Shown piece by piece: positions 58,129 through 64,000 of a stretch of DNA of 64,000 nucleotides. The stretch comes from an uncultured Bacteroidales bacterium (GTDB lineage: Bacteria > Bacteroidota > Bacteroidia > Bacteroidales > Paludibacteraceae). The stretch covers positions 59,939-123,938 of the forward strand of contig ONEZ01000005.1 in assembly GCA_900316995.1 (NCBI GenBank). Direction: 5' to 3'. The notes under the pieces were generated by a model that was not told where the DNA came from, made no database searches, and saw nothing but the letters and a program-made list of their open reading frames with translations. The translations under genes were made by a program, and so were the position numbers. Each line of letters opens with the position of its first letter. The stretch's first letter is position 1.

Positions 58129-59574
58129 TTATTTTTCAAAATGCATTTTCTTGGATATACTGCGCTCACGGGCATAGAATACCCTTGACACTACTAATGC
58201 TAAAAGCCCTGAGCATAGAAGCACCATGTCATATTGCTCTATAAGCCCAAGCCCTTCAGGCGCAAGCATAATATAGGATGTGACCACCATTGTCATAAAT
58301 ATAGCCGGTATCAATGTAAGCAGATGCCAATGTCCGTAATTGCGGTATAGATAAGCTGATATCGCCCATAGGGTGAATACAGACAGAGTCTGATTTGACC
58401 ATGCAAAATAGCGCCATATAATTTCAAATCCGTCACGGTGTCTCATGCTCCAGACAAGCACCAGGCCAGTTACTGCAAAAAGTGGCAGGCATATAGCAAG
58501 GCGTTGCAATATTTTTTTCTGACTCATATTTATAAAGTCGGCTATTATAAGCCTGGCTGAGCGTAGAGCGGTATCTCCCGATGTAATGGGCGCAAAAACA
58601 ACTCCAAGCAGTGCGAGCACACCACCAGCTCTGCCAAGCCATGTGTTTGAAATAAAGGAGACAATTGAGCCGGCAGACTCGTTTGTGTCATATCCGTACT
58701 CAGAATAGTACACATTAGCGGCGGCAGCCCATGCAAGAGCCACCACGCCTTCTGTAATCATGGCGCCGTAAAAAATAGGTCTGCCCTGTTTCTCGTTTGT
58801 CATGCATCGTGCCATAAGCGGTGATTGTGTGGCATGAAAACCTGATATGGCACCGCAAGCTATGCTGATAAACAACATTGGGAATATTGGCTTTATGTCT
58901 GCTGCAGGGTTTGTGTTTTGCAGACCGTCCGTTATCTCAGGTATGGCTGGCCAATTGATAAACAGCACACTTATTATGCCTAAAGCCATAAAGATAAGGG
59001 ATATGGCAAAGATGGGATATATCTTGCCTATTACCTTGTCAATAGGGAGTATGGATGCCAATATATAGTATGCAAAAATAATTAAGACCCAGCTGAGCAT
59101 ACTAATGTGAGGTGTCATTCTTGCAAGCAGCTCCGCCGGCGTATAGACAAAGACCACACCCACTAAAACCATTAGCAGTACAATAAACACAATGGCTATT
59201 CTCTGCGTATGGACGCCTATGTACTGGCCTATGATTTGCGGGAGGCTTTCTCCGTTATTACGTAGTGAAATCATGCCGGATATGTAATCATGCACCGCGC
59301 CTGCAAAAATACAGCCCACAACAATCCACAGGTAGGCCGATGTTCCGAATTTTGCTCCCATGATAGCACCAAAGATGGGTCCGGTTCCAGCAATGTTCAG
59401 GAATTGAATCATAAAAATCTTCCATCCCGGAAGTGGCACATAGTCAACTCCGTCAGGGTTTGCTATCGCCGGGGTTTTGCGGTCTGGATCAGGTTTGATA
59501 ATCCAGGATATCAACTTGCTGTAGAGCAGGTATCCAAGAATCAATAAAACTAATGATATTGAAAATGTTACCAT
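58129..59574 (-). CDS. cstA: CstA-like pyruvate/peptide transporter
   Basis: This 481-residue inner-membrane protein of the carbon-starvation CstA family has about fourteen hydrophobic helices. Characteristic parts are FLNIAGTGPIFGAIMGAKFG, DYISGMISLRNNGESLPQII, SGFHATQSPLMARCMTNEKQ and LGVVFAPITSGDTALRSARL. CstA imports pyruvate or peptides. A TAACTTTG (minus) lies about 30 bp upstream. It is 15 bp before the epimerase gene and divergent from the CPA2 antiporter. Confidence 0.93.
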   Translation of the reverse strand: MVTFSISLVLLILGYLLYSKLISWIIKPDPDRKTPAIANPDGVDYVPLPGWKIFMIQFLNIAGTGPIFGAIMGAKFGTSAYLWIVVGCIFAGAVHDYISGMISLRNNGESLPQIIGQYIGVHTQRIAIVFIVLLMVLVGVVFVYTPAELLARMTPHISMLSWVLIIFAYYILASILPIDKVIGKIYPIFAISLIFMALGIISVLFINWPAIPEITDGLQNTNPAADIKPIFPMLFISIACGAISGFHATQSPLMARCMTNEKQGRPIFYGAMITEGVVALAWAAAANVYYSEYGYDTNESAGSIVSFISNTWLGRAGGVLALLGVVFAPITSGDTALRSARLIIADFINMSQKKILQRLAICLPLFAVTGLVLVWSMRHRDGFEIIWRYFAWSNQTLSVFTLWAISAYLYRNYGHWHLLTLIPAIFMTMVVTSYIMLAPEGLGLIEQYDMVLLCSGLLALVVSRVFYARERSISKKMHFEK

Positions 59575-59652
59575 TTTGAATTGTTTTAGATATTTAAGGG
59601 CGCAAAGTTAAATAAAAAGCACTAATTTTGCGGCGAAAAAATGTAAAAAGAT

Positions 59653-61911
59653 ATGCATTTACCCGTTCTGATTAGTGATTTGGCACTTATTCTTTTATGT
59701 GCCGCTGTGATGTCTCTTTTATTCAAGAAACTCAAACAGCCTGTGATTCTTGGCTATATTGTGGCAGGCTTTCTGGCTGGCCCGTACATGCCTTTCACAG
59801 ATACAATTGTTGATGCTGAGGCTATAAAAACATGGGCTGAAATAGGTGTGATATTCCTTCTCTTCTCCCTTGGACTGGAGTTTAGTTTCAAAAAACTGCT
59901 TAAGATTGGTAGCGCACCCGTTGTGGCAACCATACTTATTCTTGTAAGCATGATATTCATAGGCATAGGAATAGGTGCTGTTTTCAAATGGGGGTTTATG
60001 GACGGACTCTATCTTGGAGGTATGATTGCCATGTCATCCACTAGCATAATAATTAAGGCGCTTGATGATTTGGGACTCAAACAGAAAAAGTTCACATCGT
60101 TGATTTTCAGTGTTTTGATATTGGAGGATATTGTGGCCATTATAATGATGATTCTCTTTGGAACGTTAGGTAAGGGAGGCTCTATTGACAGTCAGGAGAT
60201 ATTCAAAAGTGTTATAAGCATGGTCTTTTATCTTGTCTTATGGTTTGTGGCAGGTATCTATTTTGTGCCGCTCATTCTCAAGAAATGTAAAAGCTATCTT
60301 AATAATGAAACACTTCTTATTGTATCATTGACACTATGCTTCTTAATGGTTTATGCGGCGTCAATTGCAGGTTTCTCCGCTGCCTTTGGTGCGTTTGTCA
60401 TGGGTTCTATCCTTGCAGAAACCACTGAGTCAGAGCACATAGAACATATAACAGCTCCTATAAAAGACCTTTTTGGAGCTATATTCTTTGTGTCTGTGGG
60501 TATGATGATAGTACCTGAGATGCTGGTTACATATTGGCTTCCAATACTTGTTGTAACATTTGCTGTATTGGTCCTTCGTACCATTGTGAGTGTCTTCTCA
60601 TTCATGGCAGGAGGTACTAATTTCCGTACATCTGTGGAGTGTGCCATGTCTTTAGCTCCAGTAGGAGAGTTCTCTTTCATTATTGCCACGTTAGGCATTA
60701 GTTTAGGTGCGATTAGTGAACACATATATCCCATAATTGTATCGGTGTCTGTTGTCACCACGTTTGTAACTCCCTATATGATTAAACTTGCCAAACCCAT
60801 TGCAGACAAGATAGAACCACATATACCAGAAAAGTTCAAGCGTGAAATAGCCAGAAATGAGTCAGCCTCTGAGAGCGCCCGCTCAAACAGGCAATGGAGG
60901 CAATTGCACAAGGATTCTGCAATTACTGTGATGGTTTATACTGTTTTAAGTATTGCAATTATTGAGATTTGCGAATACACTCTTTTCCCCTATCTGTCAA
61001 ATATTATACCTGATATTTGGGCAAGAGTTTCAACCCTTGTAGTCTCTTTAATAGCTCTTTTGGCTTTTGTCCGTCCTATTGTGGTGAAAGGTCTCTATGA
61101 TGAACGTTACTGGGGACTGTGGAATGACAAGTACTTTAACCGTGCGCCCCTTGTTCTATTGTCTGCTTTTAGGGCGCTTATTGCCGTGACTCTTGTTACA
61201 TACGCTATTCATAATATGTTCTATTCCACTTGGGTGGTACTTGGCGGAACAATTATGTTTGCAGTTGCAATGTGGATTCTTTCTCGTCAACTCATAAAGG
61301 GTCAGAACCATATGGAGTCTGTATTTATGTCAAATTTCAATTCAAAAGAGAATAACTCCGATGCCGGTTTTGCCAAGGAACTGATGGATAGGAATCTACA
61401 TTTAACAGAACTGCAAATGCCATTTAATTCCAAGTGGTGTGGAAAAACAGTAGGAGAGGCCAACTGGGGGCGTTTGTATGGAGTTCACATCACATCCATC
61501 TTAAGAGATTCATGCCGAATTAACATTCCGTCCATTGATATGCAGCTGTTCCCCGGGGATAAAATCCAGCTTATTGGCTCGGATGATAATCTCACCTTGT
61601 TTGCAATGGAGCTTAAGAAAGAGGATAATATGTTGAAACTTGACTCCACTACCTCAGACAATACTATTGAGATGGCCCGTGTGGTTATACCTACTGGTTC
61701 TTGCTATGATGGCAAAAAGATAAAAGAGAGCCAGATTCGTAAGGATTTCCGCTGTATGATTGTAGGTTTGGACCGTGGTGCGGATAATCTTATAAGACCA
61801 TTGCCAGATAATGAGATATTAGGAGGTGATATGCTGTGGGTGGCGGGTGAGTCTTCTGATATTAAGGCGCTAAGAGAAAAGGCCAACGATATATCTTCTT
61901 CAAATAAATAA
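59653..61911 (+). CDS. CPA2-family cation:proton antiporter with TrkA-C domains
   Basis: This 752-residue membrane protein has about twelve helices of the Kef/NapA type. Marks are LGYIVAGFLAGPYMPF, IFLLFSLGLEFSFKKLLKIG, AMSSTSIIIKALDDLGL and GFSAAFGAFVMGSILAETTE. The C-terminal ~200 residues hold two RCK-C/TrkA-C-like domains (LHLTELQMPFNSKWCGKTVG; IEMARVVIPTGSCYDGKKIK). No full RCK-N nucleotide-binding motif is seen. It is likely a K+ or Na+/H+ antiporter. A plus-strand TAATTTTG (about 59622-59629) is the -7 box. Confidence 0.93.
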   Translation: MHLPVLISDLALILLCAAVMSLLFKKLKQPVILGYIVAGFLAGPYMPFTDTIVDAEAIKTWAEIGVIFLLFSLGLEFSFKKLLKIGSAPVVATILILVSMIFIGIGIGAVFKWGFMDGLYLGGMIAMSSTSIIIKALDDLGLKQKKFTSLIFSVLILEDIVAIIMMILFGTLGKGGSIDSQEIFKSVISMVFYLVLWFVAGIYFVPLILKKCKSYLNNETLLIVSLTLCFLMVYAASIAGFSAAFGAFVMGSILAETTESEHIEHITAPIKDLFGAIFFVSVGMMIVPEMLVTYWLPILVVTFAVLVLRTIVSVFSFMAGGTNFRTSVECAMSLAPVGEFSFIIATLGISLGAISEHIYPIIVSVSVVTTFVTPYMIKLAKPIADKIEPHIPEKFKREIARNESASESARSNRQWRQLHKDSAITVMVYTVLSIAIIEICEYTLFPYLSNIIPDIWARVSTLVVSLIALLAFVRPIVVKGLYDERYWGLWNDKYFNRAPLVLLSAFRALIAVTLVTYAIHNMFYSTWVVLGGTIMFAVAMWILSRQLIKGQNHMESVFMSNFNSKENNSDAGFAKELMDRNLHLTELQMPFNSKWCGKTVGEANWGRLYGVHITSILRDSCRINIPSIDMQLFPGDKIQLIGSDDNLTLFAMELKKEDNMLKLDSTTSDNTIEMARVVIPTGSCYDGKKIKESQIRKDFRCMIVGLDRGADNLIRPLPDNEILGGDMLWVAGESSDIKALREKANDISSSNK

Positions 61912-61915
61912 AAAT

Positions 61916-61939
61916 GGAGCCTGCTCAGCGGCAGGCTCC
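61916..61939. terminator. Terminator of the antiporter gene
   Basis: GGAGCCTGC / GCAGGCTCC, a perfect 9-bp stem with TCAGCG loop, begins 5 bp after the antiporter stop and is followed by TCTCATTGTAATTTTATTT. Confidence 0.8.
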
Positions 61940-61967
61940 TCTCATTGTAATTTTATTTATTCAAAAT

Positions 61968-62588
61968 TTAGTTGTTGCGCACGCAGCGGACTGCAAGTTT
62001 AATGTTGTCAGTTATGTTGTTAATATTTACCACCTCATATCTGTCTTCGTAAATATATACGGCACCGTCTGTAAGCCAGAAACCTGCAAAGTTTGATCTT
62101 TCAAATGGTTTGAAATTGAGCGCAGATGTGTTTGTACCATCTTTCCATGCATTGCAGCGCATAGCCTTTGAAATGCCCTCAGGCTCACCTCCGTTGCAGT
62201 GATGTCCCATCTCCTCTTTAAGATCTTCCCAAGCGTCTGTTGTGGGGATGAACCATCCTTCAGGACAAACACCGCTCATTGCATCGGCGTAAGTGTAGTA
62301 GTGCTCTCCCTTTTCGGTGATCTCTGAATTAGCGGTGTTAGTCTTGAGGTTAGAAGTCATCCATGCATAGCGGTGGATTTGAACCTGCTCAAACTCATTT
62401 CCGTCTCTGTCAAAGAACTTAGCAGCGTGGTCTTCCTTAAACTCGCCGGTTGTGGTACTCTTCTCAATACTTCCTGCTGGCAGAATGTTAGAATCTTTCT
62501 TACAAGATGTGAATGCTGCGCTAAGTGTTGTTATTGCAGCGGCAGCAATAAAAATTTTTCTCAGTTTAATTGATTTCTTTGTTTTCAT
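61968..62588 (-). CDS. FISUMP-domain lipoprotein
   Basis: This 206-residue protein has a lipoprotein signal (FIAAAAITTLSAAFTSCKKD; Cys about 29). The mature part is a single short FISUMP domain: HRYAWMTSNLKTNTANSEIT, GVCPEGWFIPTTDAWEDLKE, NFAGFWLTDGAVYIYEDRY and the closing KLAVRCVRN. It is surface-exposed by lipid anchor. It is divergent from a relative at 62946 and shares its general layout with the C-terminus of the 49465 protein. Confidence 0.85.
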   Translation of the reverse strand: MKTKKSIKLRKIFIAAAAITTLSAAFTSCKKDSNILPAGSIEKSTTTGEFKEDHAAKFFDRDGNEFEQVQIHRYAWMTSNLKTNTANSEITEKGEHYYTYADAMSGVCPEGWFIPTTDAWEDLKEEMGHHCNGGEPEGISKAMRCNAWKDGTNTSALNFKPFERSNFAGFWLTDGAVYIYEDRYEVVNINNITDNIKLAVRCVRNN

Positions 62589-62945
62589 AATTGTTTAATT
62601 TTTTGTTTTTTTCTTTGCAATTGCACTGCAAATGTAGGTTACTATTTTTTTAACAAAAGTGTTTACAAGTGTTAAAATAAGTATTTGAAGCCCAAGTTTA
62701 ACATATATGTTACAACTCAGTTACAATATGATTTTTCAGGGCTATATCTATAAAATAAGGTACTGTAGTGCACTTTTAACGTTTGAAATGTTTTTGTAAT
62801 AGAAGTGTTAAAAATATTAACCAATGTCAAATATTAACAGGCGTTAATTGGTGTTAACATTTATACGCTCTACATTTGCACTCGGTGTCGCGACCAACGT
62901 GAGATTAAAAACTATTATTAAAAGACTTTATTGAAATTAGAAAAA
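62589..62945. promoter_or_regulatory. Divergent promoter region with GTGTTAA repeats
   Basis: Between the two FISUMP genes lie several GTGTTAA/TTAAC motifs: AAGTGTTTACAAGTGTTAAA (62658-62677), AAGTGTTAAAAATATTAACC (62802-62821) and GCGTTAATTGGTGTTAACAT (62841-62860). TACATTTG (62871-62878) is a plus-strand -7 box, with TTG (62848-62850) 20 bp upstream. The repeats are probable binding sites of a regulator shared by both genes. No coding sequence is seen. Confidence 0.5.
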
Positions 62946-63638
62946 ATGAAAAAAGCATTAATTGTTATGTCTGCAGTTATAGCTGCTGGTAGCATATTCA
63001 CATCATGTAAGAAGGGCTCAGACGTTCAGTCTGCATCAGAGGTTAAGGCTCCAAAGGCAGGGGAACAGGTAGCCTTTGCACCAGATTTTAGGCCAAGTGA
63101 GGATGGCACTTTCCATGATGTTCACATCTGGAACTCTACTGGTGTTCAGTATGGTGGTTACAATTTTAATGACCGTGTCTGGATGGACTCAAACCTTAAG
63201 GCGGTTAAGTACTCAGATGGTACTCCTATCAGTTATTTTGAGGAGGGTAATGCTGGTAATCTTTACAGCTACTATGATGCGTATGAAAACCACAAGGGTC
63301 TAGGAGATACTCAGGGCGCATGTCCTAATGGTTACCACCTTCCAAATCTTGACGAGTGGGCTTGGACAGCTGCTATGATTAAGGGTGAAGCAAAGTGTGA
63401 CCCTAATGACGGTGGTTGTCTTTCAGTTGCTTTGAGAGCTAATGAGTGGGATGGAAATAATATTTCTGGTCTTAATATCCAGAAGGAGAAGGGCTTTGGT
63501 GGAAACCTTGGCAGTGGTGTAACAGGTTTCTGGTTCCGTGACGGTGCCCTTATTATTCAATACTGGGGAACAGAGTGGAAGTCTGTTGACGAGGCTGGCA
63601 AAATGGCTAACTTGAGTGTACGTTGCATAAAGAATTAA
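62946..63638 (+). CDS. FISUMP-domain lipoprotein
   Basis: This 230-residue protein starts at ATG 62946 (MKKALIVMSAVIAAGSIFTS, lipobox FTSC, Cys about 21); a TTG five codons earlier is not needed. The FISUMP domain is complete: NDRVWMDSNLKAVKYSDGTP, GACPNGYHLPNLDEWAWTAA, GVTGFWFRDGALIIQYWGTE and LSVRCIKN. It is similar in size and plan to the divergent gene at 61968. The role may be adhesion or binding at the cell surface. Confidence 0.87.
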   Translation: MKKALIVMSAVIAAGSIFTSCKKGSDVQSASEVKAPKAGEQVAFAPDFRPSEDGTFHDVHIWNSTGVQYGGYNFNDRVWMDSNLKAVKYSDGTPISYFEEGNAGNLYSYYDAYENHKGLGDTQGACPNGYHLPNLDEWAWTAAMIKGEAKCDPNDGGCLSVALRANEWDGNNISGLNIQKEKGFGGNLGSGVTGFWFRDGALIIQYWGTEWKSVDEAGKMANLSVRCIKN

Positions 63639-63670
63639 TTTTGAGTTTGTTTTAGTTTTTTTGTGAAGGA

Positions 63671-63708
63671 GGGTGACCCTGATTTTTGTGGTCACCCTTC
63701 TTTTTTTT
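63671..63708 (+). terminator. Terminator after the FISUMP gene
   Basis: GGGTGACC (63671-63678) and GGTCACCC (63690-63697) form a stem with an 11-nt loop, followed by TTC and a run of eight T. Confidence 0.85.
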
Positions 63709-63718
63709 ATTTGCCTCC

Positions 63719-63788
63719 CGTAATGCTGAGGCTTTGCCAAAGCATCTCGCACTGATTATGAGATGCTTCACATTCGTTCAGCATGACG
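63719..63788. repeat. Dispersed REP-like palindrome, copy 2
   Basis: The outer arms are CGTAATGCTGA (63719-63729) and TCAGCATGACG (63778-63788), and the inner arms are AAGCATCTC and GAGATGCTT. The layout is the same as at 42808-42890. A further hairpin (AATCGGGAC/GTCCCGATT, 63802-63827) follows. Confidence 0.75.
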
Positions 63789-63839
63789 TATGGAAATTTT
63801 TAATCGGGACTCTTACGGGTCCCGATTGTTATTACATAC

Positions 63840-64000
63840 GCTCCGCGGGTTGGCAAGATTTTTTCGCTTCGCTCAAAGATCTTGATACGCTCCGCGGGCT
63901 ACAAGATTACCTCACTGTCGTTCGGTGATCTTGATACACTGCCGTGGGCAAGATTTTTTCGCTGCGCTCAAAGATCTTGATTCACTGCCGCAAGATTACC
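63840..64000. repeat. Tandem array of alternating palindromes (runs past window edge)
   Basis: Three complete hairpin units occur: CAAGATTTTTTCGC...AAAGATCTTG (63854-63884), CAAGATTACCTC...GGTGATCTTG (63902-63933) and a second TTTTTTCGC type (63949-63979). Each is joined by an ATACRCTSCCGYGGG-like spacer. A fourth begins at 63994. No gene is seen here. Confidence 0.75.

Noticed and set aside
63840-64000. CRISPR array
   Set aside because: The units are palindromes with similar spacers and unequal lengths. There are no unique spacers and no cas genes in the window.

Overview
The window is a stretch of a Bacteroidales (Bacteroidetes) chromosome. The evidence is the promoter style (a TTTG box about 19-20 bp upstream of a TAnnTTTG box, with no Shine-Dalgarno), FISUMP and Ig-like lipoproteins, a BspA-type leucine-rich-repeat surface protein, and the families DUF4491, DUF4834 and DUF4494. 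I cannot name a genus from sequence alone.

From 1 to about 21.98 kb lies most of a Mu-like transposable prophage whose far end is outside the window. The S24-type repressor (20838-21482, +) points towards the phage end near 21.85-22.0 kb, which carries repeated TGCCAAGT-type sites. The early operon runs leftward: a Ner/Cro-like regulator, a MuA-like DDE transposase, a MuB-like ATPase, a RecA-fold ATPase, GemA/DUF1018, DUF3164 and many small accessory genes, ending at a strong hairpin at 11.5 kb. The virion genes form two divergent late units from a symmetric promoter region at 3.0-3.12 kb. Leftward are prohead protease/scaffold, a major capsid protein with a C-terminal BACON-like domain, and a DUF2586 sheath-like protein. 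Rightward are the terminase subunits, gp36-like protein, DUF935 portal, MuF-type head protein with a toxin-like tail, gpG-like protein and a tail-completion candidate. Two cargo insertions interrupt the late unit: an AT-rich cluster at 7.6-8.7 kb, and an independently promoted three-gene operon at 9.7-11.4 kb (DUF7689-like, an uncharacterised family, and TIGR04255).

From 22.2 to 35.3 kb is ordinary chromosome: the BspA-like protein, secA, an M23/LysM peptidase, birA, DUF4491, rsmA, a SO_0444-type permease with an HMA domain, a comF-family gene, lgt, DUF4834 and metG. From 35.3 to 37.2 kb are an orphan P-loop ATPase and an XRE regulator, each next to a palindromic operator.

From 37.3 to 46.1 kb one minus-strand operon holds most of the shikimate pathway and both the Phe and Tyr branches: pheA (chorismate mutase-prephenate dehydratase), an aroD-aroA fusion, DAHP synthase, aroB, aroC, an aroE-aroK fusion and tyrA. 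It is preceded by a canonical promoter, a 26-codon leader peptide very rich in Tyr/Phe/Trp, and mutually exclusive antiterminator and terminator hairpins. This is a classical attenuator.

From 46.1 to 64 kb are a lipoprotein, rmuC, an MBL-fold hydrolase, rsmG, an Ig-like/FISUMP lipoprotein, tRNA-Pro(GGG), a TetR regulator with a two-gene 2-hydroxyacyl-CoA dehydratase-like/activase operon, an epimerase with a zinc ribbon, cstA, a CPA2 antiporter, and two divergent FISUMP lipoproteins. Several intergenic regions carry dispersed palindromic elements.

The strongest observations are a textbook -1 frameshift signal joining the phage portal and MuF genes (6834-6869), the aromatic attenuator (45924-46115), the symmetric divergent late promoter (3006-3115), and the TIGR04255/DUF7689 cargo operon.
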